Shown piece after piece: positions 23,694-31,687 of a stretch of DNA of 36,596 bases. The DNA lies in assembly GCA_017417385.1 (NCBI GenBank), contig JAFPZF010000051.1, positions 1 to 36,596 of the forward strand. The letters are read 5' to 3'. Under the pieces are notes generated by a model. It saw only the letters and a list, made by a program, of their open reading frames with translations. It was not told the DNA's origin and ran no database searches. How positions within the stretch are numbered: the first letter of the stretch is position 1; each line of letters begins with the position of its first letter. The DNA comes from Bacteroidales bacterium. GTDB taxonomy: Bacteria; Bacteroidota; Bacteroidia; Bacteroidales; Marinilabiliaceae. The translations under genes and the position numbers were made by a program.

Positions 23694-25154
23694 TCAGAAA
23701 AATATCAGAGAGAGCCCGTAGGCGACGAGCGTCGAGACCGTCACACAGACGAGACCTGGCATCATGAAGGAGTGGTTGAGGAGGTACTTGCCGATGACAG
23801 TAGTCCCGGAGCGGTCGAAGTTGACAGTCGCGATGTCGGACGGGTAGTTAGGAATGAAGAAGTAGCCATAGACGCTCGGGAGGACGCCGAGTAGGACAGG
23901 GCCCGGAATCCCGAGGGAGTAGGCGAGCGGCAACATAGAGACGACGACAGCACCCTGGGAGTTGATGAGGACCGACACGGCGAAGAAGACAAAGGCGATA
24001 GACCACTTGTAGTGGCTGACGATATCGCCGAGGGCAGCCTGCATCTCTGGCATATAGTTAGAGAAATACGTATCGGCGAGCCAAGCGATGCCGTAGATAG
24101 CGACGACGGCCACCATACCGCTCTGCCACACCGCACCGGCGACAGCCTTCTTAGGCTTAGCGTCGCAGAAGATGATCATAAGGGCAGCGGCAGCTATCAT
24201 GACAATCTGGATGACGAGGTTCATCGCGAGGGGCTTGGAGACAGACTCGGTGACGCCGGGGATGAGCATCTTAGCCTTGGCAAGAGCGTCTGGGGTCATA
24301 GAGGCGCCATTCTCGAGGAGGACTGGGCTGGCGCCCTTGACAGCACGAATCGTCTCGTAGGAGGGGAGGAAGTTCTGAAAGGCTGCGAAGAGGACGATGA
24401 CGCCGAGAGCGCAGAGGAAGATATAGACAGCGCGGCGAGCTGAGGCAGGTATCTCCTTGTCGAGAGTCGTCTCGCTACTGCCATACATATAACGGTTGAG
24501 CTCGGGGTCGGCAACCCTCTTCTGAAACTCCGGATCCTTGTCGAGGTCGAGACCACGGTGGTAGCTAAGAGCTGCGGCGGACATCAGACCGCAGAGACAG
24601 GCTGGGATAGAGACCATGAGGACTCCGGGGATAGTCACATCGAAGCCATTGGCGTTGGATATAGAGACGAAGGCAACGACGGCTGCGGCAATTGGCGAGC
24701 AAGTGATGCCGACCTGTGAGGCGATAGAGGCGACTCCGCAGGGGCGCTCGGGGCGGATACCCTTCTTGAGGGCGATGTCGCAGATGATAGGCATCAGAGT
24801 ATAAACGACGTGACCCGTTCCGACGAGGACCGTCAGGAAGAAAGTGCAGAGCGGGGCGTAGAATGTGATATGGTCCGGGTGACGGCGGAGCAGACGTTCG
24901 GCGACCTGGATAAGCCAGTCCATACCGCCGGAAGCCTGCATGACGCCTGCGCAAGTGACGGCTGCGATAATAATGTATATAACGTCAGTCGGAGGCGTGC
25001 CAGGCTTGAGACCGAAGCCGAAAACAAGGATAGCGAGACCGATACCGGAGATAGCACCGAGGGCGAGGCTACCATAGCGTGAGCCGACATAGAGGGCTCC
25101 GAGAACCACAAGGAGTTCGATAATCATTAGTGCCATAGAAAACAGATTTAACAT
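23694..25154 (-). CDS. dcuB: Anaerobic C4-dicarboxylate transporter, DcuB type
   Basis: The 486-residue protein has about ten or more hydrophobic helices and family segments such as GGMDWLIQVAERLLRRHP, LVGTGHVVYTLMPIICDIA, RPCGVASIASQVGI and IPNYPSDIATVNFDRSGT. DcuA/B carriers exchange fumarate, succinate, malate and aspartate across the inner membrane during anaerobic growth; in Bacteroidota it probably exports succinate or takes up aspartate. The central loop (about 200-235) is charged and longer than in E. coli DcuB as I recall it. It seems to be a single-gene unit. Confidence 0.94.
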   Translation of the reverse strand: MLNLFSMALMIIELLVVLGALYVGSRYGSLALGAISGIGLAILVFGFGLKPGTPPTDVIYIIIAAVTCAGVMQASGGMDWLIQVAERLLRRHPDHITFYAPLCTFFLTVLVGTGHVVYTLMPIICDIALKKGIRPERPCGVASIASQVGITCSPIAAAVVAFVSISNANGFDVTIPGVLMVSIPACLCGLMSAAALSYHRGLDLDKDPEFQKRVADPELNRYMYGSSETTLDKEIPASARRAVYIFLCALGVIVLFAAFQNFLPSYETIRAVKGASPVLLENGASMTPDALAKAKMLIPGVTESVSKPLAMNLVIQIVMIAAAALMIIFCDAKPKKAVAGAVWQSGMVAVVAIYGIAWLADTYFSNYMPEMQAALGDIVSHYKWSIAFVFFAVSVLINSQGAVVVSMLPLAYSLGIPGPVLLGVLPSVYGYFFIPNYPSDIATVNFDRSGTTVIGKYLLNHSFMMPGLVCVTVSTLVAYGLSLIFF

Positions 25155-25285
25155 GCGTAAAACACAAATGAAACGAATAGGAACGGGAAAAGCAAGAAAC
25201 GGGAATGTGTTCTATGGCAGAAAAATAGCAAGAATATCGGCAGAAAACGAGAGCCGAGGAGGGAGGAAACAGATGTCAGAAAGAG

Positions 25286-25609
25286 TCAGATAAAAGAGAA
25301 GAGACGGTGGTAGAGGCGACCTATGAAAGGCTGGAAGCGCATGACACCGCTAAGTGCGCCCTTGATGCCGACAAAAGTGAAGAACACGGCAACAGCGAGA
25401 GCGAACTGATTGATCATCCAGATGTCGACGACATGGACGAAGATGATATAGCCAAGAATCTCGAGGACACTAAGTCCGAGACCTTGACGGAGGTGGAAAG
25501 TCGTAAAGTCGTCACGTTTGTCAGCGAGTTCGCGAGCTATCATAGCGACAATCCAACCGATAGGAGTCACGTAGGCAGCGACAGCTATATCGTAGTTATT
25601 ATCATTCAT
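25286..25609 (-). CDS. DUF4870/Tic20-like small membrane protein
   Basis: I place the start at the ATG at 25609, giving 107 residues. A longer open frame upstream only overlaps lpxH in another frame and is a shadow. The protein has about three hydrophobic helices and contains FTTFHLRQGLGLSVLEI, close to the FHxRQ(A/G)L signature of the DUF4870 family. The start overlaps the last 8 nt of the lpxH-like gene, so translation is coupled. It is the last gene of the arg-lpxH cluster. Confidence 0.82.
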   Translation of the reverse strand: MNDNNYDIAVAAYVTPIGWIVAMIARELADKRDDFTTFHLRQGLGLSVLEILGYIIFVHVVDIWMINQFALAVAVFFTFVGIKGALSGVMRFQPFIGRLYHRLFSFI

Positions 25610-26357
25610 GGTCGTCGTGAATAATGGAGAATTCGCGCCCGTCGAAGACAGCGTAGGTGAAGTTGTAGAGCCAGTCGCCGATGACGAGGACACGGGCTGG
25701 GGAGTCTGGGATAGCGTAGTTGATAACCTTGTGGCGATGACCGAAGACAAAGAAGTCGACCTGCTCGCCCTTGGCGATCTGCTCGGTAGCGAAGCGGACA
25801 GAGAACTCGTCGGTGAGGCGGATGCGGGTAGGGTGCTTAGCGTGTGACATACGGCTACGGCGGCTCCAGGTTGTCGCAATGAGATTAGCGAGGTCCGGGT
25901 GGAGCCAACGATAGAGAGCCTGCAGGAACTTGTTGTGGAAGCACCACATGAGAAGGGAGTAGCCTCGGTCGTAGCCAAAGTCATCGCCATGCCCTACGAA
26001 GAAAGTCTTGCCGAAGGCCTCGAATCGGTAGGGCGACTCGTGGATAGTGCAGCGGAACTGGGAGGGGAGGTAGTCGAACATCCAGACGTCGTGGTTGCCC
26101 GTAAAGATATGTATATCCGTCCCGTTGTCGGCCATACGTGCGAGTTGACCGAGGAAGCGGATAAAGCCACGCGGAACGACCGAGCGGTATTCGAACCAAT
26201 AGTCGAAGACATCCCCGAGAAGATATAGCACCTTAGCCTCCGGCTCGATACTCTCGAGCCAGAGGACGATACGTTTCTCGTGGCGGATAGGGTCAGAGAA
26301 GTAAGGAGCACCGAGGTGGAGGTCCGAGGCGAAGAATATCTTGTCCCTGGCAGGCAT
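25602..26357 (-). CDS. lpxH: UDP-2,3-diacylglucosamine diphosphatase-like metallophosphoesterase
   Basis: The 251-residue protein has all the metal-binding motifs of the calcineurin-like family: ASDLHLGAPYF near 10, LGDVFDYWFEY near 46, FTGNHDVWMFDY near 84, HGDDFGYDRGY near 122, and FGHRHKV near 205. The combination DVFDYWFEY and GNHDVW is that of LpxH-type lipid A enzymes. It should hydrolyse UDP-2,3-diacylglucosamine to lipid X at the inner membrane. It lies 14 nt after the TlpA-like gene. Confidence 0.9.
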   Translation of the reverse strand: MPARDKIFFASDLHLGAPYFSDPIRHEKRIVLWLESIEPEAKVLYLLGDVFDYWFEYRSVVPRGFIRFLGQLARMADNGTDIHIFTGNHDVWMFDYLPSQFRCTIHESPYRFEAFGKTFFVGHGDDFGYDRGYSLLMWCFHNKFLQALYRWLHPDLANLIATTWSRRSRMSHAKHPTRIRLTDEFSVRFATEQIAKGEQVDFFVFGHRHKVINYAIPDSPARVLVIGDWLYNFTYAVFDGREFSIIHDDHE

Positions 26358-26371
26358 CTCGTCGGTCGGAA

Positions 26372-27499
26372 TTACTTGATAAGCTCGGCGATCTTCTCGT
26401 CGAGGCGAGTTCCGAAGAGGTCCTTACCGATAAGAGTACCGTCTGGGGAGAGGATGTAGTTGGAAGGGACAGTGCGGACGTTGTAGAGGCGGGCTGCGAC
26501 GCTATTCATACCGTTGAGGTCGCAGGTGTTGACCCACTTGATGCCGTCGTTGGTCGAGGCAGCCTCCCAGAGGATCTTGCTGACGTCGAAGGAGACAGAG
26601 AAGATCTCGAGGCCCTTGGCGTGGTACTTGTCATAGAGCTTGCGGAGCTGACGGTTCATAGCACGACTGTTCTGGTCGTCGGAGGCCCAGAAAGCGAGGA
26701 TTGTCGTCTTGCCGTGGAGTGAGGAGAGAGAGACCTCGTCGCCATTGATAGTTGGGAGGGTCAGGTCTGGGGAGTTAGCCTGGGTCGCAGTCATAAGGAG
26801 AGAGTCACGCTTAGCGGCTGCCCTCTGCTGGGCGCGAGCCTGGAGGACATAGTTGCAGAGGTACTGGACCTGTTCGCTCTGCGGGTAGGCTATATTGAGG
26901 GAAGTTGCTACGGCAGACATCAGCTGATGGTCCTGCTTGTCCATGACGTCGAAGACTCGGCTGCCCATGACTGTCTGGAGGACTGCGAAGTATCCGACCA
27001 TGCTCTGAGGGTAGGCGAAGACCTGAGAGCGGATAAGCTCCTTGTAGTCGGCGATAGCCTGACGGAGGGAGTCTGGAGCACCACCTCGCTTGATGCCAGC
27101 GAGGAGGGCCGAAGCGCCGAGCTGGAGGTCGCGCAAGTTCTCGTTGCGAGGTGATGCCGTGAAGGAAGCCGACTCGGCGAGGAGTGACTTGGAGTTGTCG
27201 AGAGTGAGGGAGAGAGTCTGTGCTGAGTCGAGGAGGACAGTGAGCGACTTGCCGTTAGCTGTACGGACGACATAGAAAGTCGGTTCTGTCTGGACTGAGC
27301 CCCTGAGGCGGAAAGAGCCGTCGGCAGCGACCTTGACAGAGTCGACAGTCGTGACTGCTGCTGAGAGTCCTAGCTGGTCGAGGTAAAGCATCTCGTCAGA
27401 GGCTGAGGATATCGAGCCTTCGACGGCCGAGCGTCCACCATCGCCAGAGCAAGCGGCACAGAGGAGGGGGAGGATATATAAGAGTTTCTTCGTTTTCAT
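26372..27499 (-). CDS. TlpA-like lipoprotein with a thioredoxin fold lacking the CxxC
   Basis: The 375-residue protein has a lipoprotein signal (lipobox CAAC, Cys 17). Residues about 25-120 resemble the DUF4369 domain found at the front of many Bacteroidota TlpA proteins, followed by helices to about 235. The C-terminal thioredoxin-like domain starts with LPTINGDEVSLSSLHGK and has the cis-proline loop VRTVPSNYILSPDG. At the usual redox site the sequence reads FWASDDQNSRAMN, so both cysteines are missing. It is therefore probably not a disulfide oxidoreductase. It sits between a second lipoprotein and lpxH, in the cluster led by argB. Confidence 0.9.
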   Translation of the reverse strand: MKTKKLLYILPLLCAACSGDGGRSAVEGSISSASDEMLYLDQLGLSAAVTTVDSVKVAADGSFRLRGSVQTEPTFYVVRTANGKSLTVLLDSAQTLSLTLDNSKSLLAESASFTASPRNENLRDLQLGASALLAGIKRGGAPDSLRQAIADYKELIRSQVFAYPQSMVGYFAVLQTVMGSRVFDVMDKQDHQLMSAVATSLNIAYPQSEQVQYLCNYVLQARAQQRAAAKRDSLLMTATQANSPDLTLPTINGDEVSLSSLHGKTTILAFWASDDQNSRAMNRQLRKLYDKYHAKGLEIFSVSFDVSKILWEAASTNDGIKWVNTCDLNGMNSVAARLYNVRTVPSNYILSPDGTLIGKDLFGTRLDEKIAELIK

Positions 27500-27524
27500 C
27501 GTAGTTTAAAGATATCGATATGAG

Positions 27525-28259
27525 TTATTTGGTTTCTAAAGATTTGCGAGAGGCGCGGAAGAAGCTATCGAGATAGGCATCCAAGCCTTCGGAGAGGAGG
27601 GATACGAAATCGTCGTCTGGGAATCGTCGATTGAGCTCCTCGACTGTCTTGCAGACGATGGCGCTATCGTGGCGGACGTTGTAGAGACCTGAGAGGAGGA
27701 GTGGTATTGCCGCCATAGTGGTGTCAGAGCCGTGGAGGAGTCTGTCTGCCTTGTGACGATAGATACGGCGGATAGTGGCAATGCTGTCGGCGAGGGCAGC
27801 ACGCCCCTTGACATCGGAGATATTGCGCCACGCCAAGACGCTGTCAATACACCGGGCATAGTCGGCCCTCAGCCTCTCGACCAAGACGCACTTTTCCGAC
27901 TCTGCGGAACTGAAGGACAGCTGAGACCACGCCTGCCAAGCACCACAGATCTTCTGGGGCTCGGAATGACGCAGAAAGAGCGGGAGCGTGTGGACGCTGT
28001 CCCATTCGGCCAGATAGAGGCCCGTCTCGAGACTGTCAGTCGACAGCACGTAGGCGCCGAGAGTGTTCACAGCGACGGAGTAGGCCTTGCCAGACGAAAG
28101 GTTGGTCAGCGACAAGACCTCCGTCGTAGTCCTGTTCAGGTCGACGATAAAGAGGTTGCCAGACGTCTGCTGATGGGAGCAGGCTGCCGACAGGAGTAGG
28201 CAGAGTACTATCACGACAACTGCCACTAAGGTGCGGAATATCTGAAGCCTGCGTCTCAC
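27525..28259 (-). CDS. Lipoprotein of unknown function between argH and the TlpA-like gene
   Basis: I choose the GTG at 28259, which overlaps the argH stop as GTGA; the 46 residues upstream in the same frame are inside argH and not credible. The product is 244 residues with a hydrophobic stretch and lipobox SAAC (Cys 28). The following region (LFIVDLNRTTTEVLSLTNLSSGKAYSV) resembles the strand pattern of DUF4369-like N-terminal domains, and the middle is helical. It lacks a thioredoxin domain. It may be a relative of the N-terminal half of the TlpA-like neighbour, 25 nt downstream. Confidence 0.78.
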   Translation of the reverse strand: MRRRLQIFRTLVAVVVIVLCLLLSAACSHQQTSGNLFIVDLNRTTTEVLSLTNLSSGKAYSVAVNTLGAYVLSTDSLETGLYLAEWDSVHTLPLFLRHSEPQKICGAWQAWSQLSFSSAESEKCVLVERLRADYARCIDSVLAWRNISDVKGRAALADSIATIRRIYRHKADRLLHGSDTTMAAIPLLLSGLYNVRHDSAIVCKTVEELNRRFPDDDFVSLLSEGLDAYLDSFFRASRKSLETK

Positions 28260-29599
28260 TTGAGCAATTCGTCTATAGCCTTGCTGACCTCGGCGAAGGA
28301 GAATCCGTTCATGACTTCGTCCATCTTGGATGCGATCTGAGCTGTGCAGAGGTTGCCGATAGAGCCTTCGTGGGAATGGTGGAGCTCGCCAGACCACTCG
28401 AACTGTCCCTTGTCAATCTCGATACCGACCTGACGATAGGCGTCGCGGAATGGTGTGCCAGCGAGGGTCCTGCGATTGACCTCCTCGACACTGAAGGCAT
28501 ATTTGTAGCGTGGGTCCTTCATGATGTCCTTCTCGACCTCGATGTTCTCGATTGCGTAGGCTGTGATGTCTATACAGTCGCGCATCTCGTCGAAGAGTGG
28601 GACGAAGACTTCCTTGATGATCTGCATGTCGCGGAAGTATCCAGAAGGCAGGTTGCCACTGATGAGGCGGATGGTGTTTGGCGCACCCTGTATCTTGTTG
28701 CAGTGTGCACGTATCAGCTCGAATACGTCTGGGTTCTTCTTGTGTGGCATGATGCTAGAGCCTGTCGTCATCTGCTTGGGGAGGTGGATAAAGCCGAAGT
28801 TCTGGCTCGTAAAGAGGCAACCGTCATAGGCGAGTCGAGATATGGTCTCGGCGAGTGACGCAAGGGCGAAGGTCACGATGCGCTCGGTCTTGCCTCGTCC
28901 CATCTGTGCATATACGACGTTGTAGGCCAAGTCCTTGAACCCAAGCAGCCGTGTCGTCATCGTCCTGTCAAGAGGGAAGGATGAGCCGTAGCCTGCTGCA
29001 GCACCAAGGGGGTTGAGGTTGCTGACGTCCCACGCTGCAAGGAGCATCCTCATGTCGTCGGTGAGGCTCTCGGCGTATGCGCCAAACCACAGTCCGAAGG
29101 AGGATGGCATGGCGACCTGAAGGTGTGTATACCCTGGGAGAAGCACATCCTTGTACTTCTCGCTCTGGCACTGGAGGGTGTCGAAGAGTCGACGGACTCT
29201 CGTCGCTATATCTTCAATCTGGCTTCTGATGAAGAGCTTCAGGTCGAGCAGCACCTGGTCGTTGCGAGAGCGACCACTATGCACCTTCTTGCCCATGTCG
29301 CCAAGTGAGCGCGTCAGCATCAGCTCGACCTGCGAGTGTACATCCTCGACGTCGTCCTCGATCTTGAATGTGCCATCCTGGGTCTGAGCATATATCTTTT
29401 TCAACTCTGCCGTCAGCGTCTTGAGCTCGTCCTTTTCGAGGAGGCCGATGGTCTCGAGCATACGGATGTGTGCCATGGTGCCGAGCACGTCGAATGGCGC
29501 AAGGTACATGTCAAGCTCACGGTCACGACCGACTGTGAAACGGTCGATACGCTCGTCCTCGTTGTAGCCCTTGTCCCAGAGTTTTAGGTTCTTAGCCAT
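28256..29599 (-). CDS. argH: Argininosuccinate lyase
   Basis: The 447-residue protein has the fumarase/ASL signature GSSIMPHKKNPD, the N-terminal DVHSQVELML and the HSGRSRNDQV segment that binds the substrate. It cleaves argininosuccinate to arginine and fumarate, the final step of arginine synthesis. It starts inside the stop of the argE-like gene (TAATG) and is overlapped by the next lipoprotein gene, so it is part of a tight operon. Confidence 0.97.
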   Translation of the reverse strand: MAKNLKLWDKGYNEDERIDRFTVGRDRELDMYLAPFDVLGTMAHIRMLETIGLLEKDELKTLTAELKKIYAQTQDGTFKIEDDVEDVHSQVELMLTRSLGDMGKKVHSGRSRNDQVLLDLKLFIRSQIEDIATRVRRLFDTLQCQSEKYKDVLLPGYTHLQVAMPSSFGLWFGAYAESLTDDMRMLLAAWDVSNLNPLGAAAGYGSSFPLDRTMTTRLLGFKDLAYNVVYAQMGRGKTERIVTFALASLAETISRLAYDGCLFTSQNFGFIHLPKQMTTGSSIMPHKKNPDVFELIRAHCNKIQGAPNTIRLISGNLPSGYFRDMQIIKEVFVPLFDEMRDCIDITAYAIENIEVEKDIMKDPRYKYAFSVEEVNRRTLAGTPFRDAYRQVGIEIDKGQFEWSGELHHSHEGSIGNLCTAQIASKMDEVMNGFSFAEVSKAIDELLK

Positions 29600-30684
29600 T
29601 ATATTGATGTATTGAAGTCCTTTATGTTCAAGTTGTTGAGAAGGGAGATATAGGTGCTGACGCCGTCTTCGATTTCTCGTATTTCGATATATTCGTCGGC
29701 AGTATGCGAGCGCGACGACTGTCCCGGACCGATCTTGACGGTCGGGAAGCGCATGAGCGCCTGGTCGCTCATCGTCGGAGAGCCGAAGAGGGTCATCCCC
29801 AACTCCTTTGCCTTCAGGACGACGGGGTGGTCGAGCTGTATGCGGGAACTGGAGAGGCGCGTCGAACGCTCCTGGACGGAGACGCCGACAGCATTCTTTA
29901 TCTCGGCAAGTAGCTCCTCGTTGCTATACATCTCGTTGACTCTGACGTCGACGACAAAGCGGCAGGTGTCCGGAACGACGTTGTGCTGTGTCCCAGCTGT
30001 GATCTGCGTGACGGACATCTTGACGGGACCGAGGAAGTCGCTGACCCTCTCAAAACGATGCGTGCGAAACCACTCGACAGCTGGCAGTGCCACATAGATG
30101 GCGTTGACTCCCTCGTTGCGCGCAGCATGTCCGCTCTTGCCGAAGGCTGTGCAGTCGAGGACCATGAGGCCCTTCTCTGCAACCGCCGCCTGCATACCGG
30201 TAGGCTCACCGACTATCCCGAGGTCTATCTTGCCAAGCTCCGGTAGTAGGGACTCGATACCGTTCTTGCCACTGACCTCCTCCTCTGCCGAAGCAGCGAA
30301 GATTAGGTTATACGGCTGCTGCCCAGTCGTCAAGTAACGATAGGCTGCGAGCAGCGCGACGACACCACCACCGGCATCGTTGCTCCCGAGGCCATAGAGG
30401 CACCCGTCCTCGACTGTCGGGGCAAATGGGTCCCGAGTGTAGCCCGCCGCAGGCTTGACTGTGTCGATATGGGAGTTGAGAAGGATTGTCGGCGCATCTG
30501 GCACGTGTGTGTCATGACGCACCCAGACGTTATTCCCTTTCCGCATAGGAGCAAGCCCCATATCGGAGAGGGCGGAGTATAGCAGGTCGGCAACCGCACC
30601 TTCTTCACGACTGGGCGAGGGGGTTGCGATCATGCGCTGCAGAAGTGCGACAGACTCGTGGGTCAGCTCGTCGACGCGTGTCAT
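29599..30684 (-). CDS. argE: M20 family deacylase, acetyl- or succinyl-ornithine deacetylase
   Basis: The 361-residue protein has the M20 zinc-site motifs: LNSHIDTV with the first His and Asp, LGSNDAGGG, AASAEEEVSGKNG with the catalytic Glu pair, and SSRSHTADEYIEI with the last His. Its place between argB and argH fits removal of the N-acyl group. In some Bacteroides species arginine intermediates are succinylated rather than acetylated, so the natural substrate could be N-succinyl-citrulline or N-succinyl-ornithine. It overlaps argB by 4 nt. Confidence 0.92.
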   Translation of the reverse strand: MTRVDELTHESVALLQRMIATPSPSREEGAVADLLYSALSDMGLAPMRKGNNVWVRHDTHVPDAPTILLNSHIDTVKPAAGYTRDPFAPTVEDGCLYGLGSNDAGGGVVALLAAYRYLTTGQQPYNLIFAASAEEEVSGKNGIESLLPELGKIDLGIVGEPTGMQAAVAEKGLMVLDCTAFGKSGHAARNEGVNAIYVALPAVEWFRTHRFERVSDFLGPVKMSVTQITAGTQHNVVPDTCRFVVDVRVNEMYSNEELLAEIKNAVGVSVQERSTRLSSSRIQLDHPVVLKAKELGMTLFGSPTMSDQALMRFPTVKIGPGQSSRSHTADEYIEIREIEDGVSTYISLLNNLNIKDFNTSI

Positions 30685-31475
30685 AGTGCGAGGTTTGTTC
30701 CCGTCAGCGTGGACAGCCCGTCTGTATTGGTGATCCTGACTGCCGAGACGCCCGAGCGGAGCGCCTCGAAGCCGTTGTCGAGCTTCGGTATCATGCCGGC
30801 CGAGACTGTCCCGTCTGCCTGGAGCGCCTTGAACTCGGCGTGTGTCATGGTCCCGATGACTGAGGCATCGTCGTCAGCATCGCGGAGGACGCCTGCCTTC
30901 TCGAAGCAGTAGGTCAGTCGGACTGTGTCGTCCGCCGAACGCGCAGCGAGGGCGATGGCGACCTGTGTCGCTATGGTGTCGGCATTGGTGTTGAGGAGGT
31001 TGCCCTGCCCGTCGTGTGTGATGGGGCAGATGACTGGCGTGACACCAGCTGAGATGAGGCTGATGAGCATGTCGGCATCGACGCTCTTGACGTCACCGAC
31101 GAAGCCGAAATCGACGGTCTCTCCAGACGCCACCTTGATAGGCGGGCGCTTTGCTGAGCAGATGACGTTCATGTCGGCCCCCGAGAGGGAGATGGCGTTG
31201 CAGCCTCGTGCCTGGAGCTTAGCGGCGATATTCTTGCCGACGAGTCCGGCATAGACCATCGTGACGACACCTATCGTGTCGGCATCAGTGACCCTCCGCC
31301 CGTCTATCATCTGGGGCTCGATGCCGAGGCTCTTGCTGATCTTGGATGCCGTACGGCCGCCACCGTGAACCAGCACCTTGGGTGTCTTTATGCCGACAAA
31401 GCTATCAAGCAGCGTGGACAATGACTTCTCGTCCTCGACGACTGCTCCTCCTACTTTGATGACTGCTATCTCCAT
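30681..31475 (-). CDS. argB: Acetylglutamate (or succinylglutamate) kinase
   Basis: From the ATG at 31475 the product is 264 residues. It starts MEIAVIKVGGAVV, the start of the kinase fold, with VLVHGGGRTASKISKSLG as the substrate/ATP glycine loop and ITNTDGLSTLTG at the end. The 28-codon upstream extension runs across the promoter and is not used. It phosphorylates N-acylglutamate, the second step of arginine synthesis. It heads the arg cluster. Confidence 0.95.
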   Translation of the reverse strand: MEIAVIKVGGAVVEDEKSLSTLLDSFVGIKTPKVLVHGGGRTASKISKSLGIEPQMIDGRRVTDADTIGVVTMVYAGLVGKNIAAKLQARGCNAISLSGADMNVICSAKRPPIKVASGETVDFGFVGDVKSVDADMLISLISAGVTPVICPITHDGQGNLLNTNADTIATQVAIALAARSADDTVRLTYCFEKAGVLRDADDDASVIGTMTHAEFKALQADGTVSAGMIPKLDNGFEALRSGVSAVRITNTDGLSTLTGTNLAL

Positions 31476-31502
31476 TTCGCTCCTTGTTCTGTTGTTTACC
31501 GA

Positions 31503-31510
31503 CAAAGTTA
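31503..31510 (-). promoter_or_regulatory. -7 promoter element of the argB cluster
   Basis: On the minus strand TAACTTTG fits the Bacteroidota -7 consensus about 30 nt before argB. No good -33 box is seen. Confidence 0.6.
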
Positions 31511-31629
31511 AGCAAAATTTCAATGTCGTTTCTACGTCTCTTTGTAAAACCGAGCACACGATGAGAAGTTGGCTCAGAGGCTTTCTTCTCGAGCCTACGA
31601 CGCACTCTTGGCTGTTTATCTTACTACGA

Positions 31630-31668
31630 CTAGCGCCCCCGGTCGAACTTCCCGACCGAGGGCGCTAG
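31630..31668 (-). terminator. Hairpin after the TonB receptor gene
   Basis: CTAGCGCCC (31630-31638) pairs with GGGCGCTAG (31660-31668), with an inner GGTCG/CGACC stem. It lies 20 nt past the receptor stop; a T run is lacking, so termination is likely but not certain. Confidence 0.7.
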
Positions 31669-31687
31669 CGTGTGTCGCTATTCTCTC

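Noticed and set aside
25286-25990. Long version (234 residues) of the DUF4870-like gene
   Set aside because: The upstream 127 residues overlap lpxH in another frame and are Ser/Thr-rich shadow sequence; the ATG at 25609 has the conserved domain right after it.
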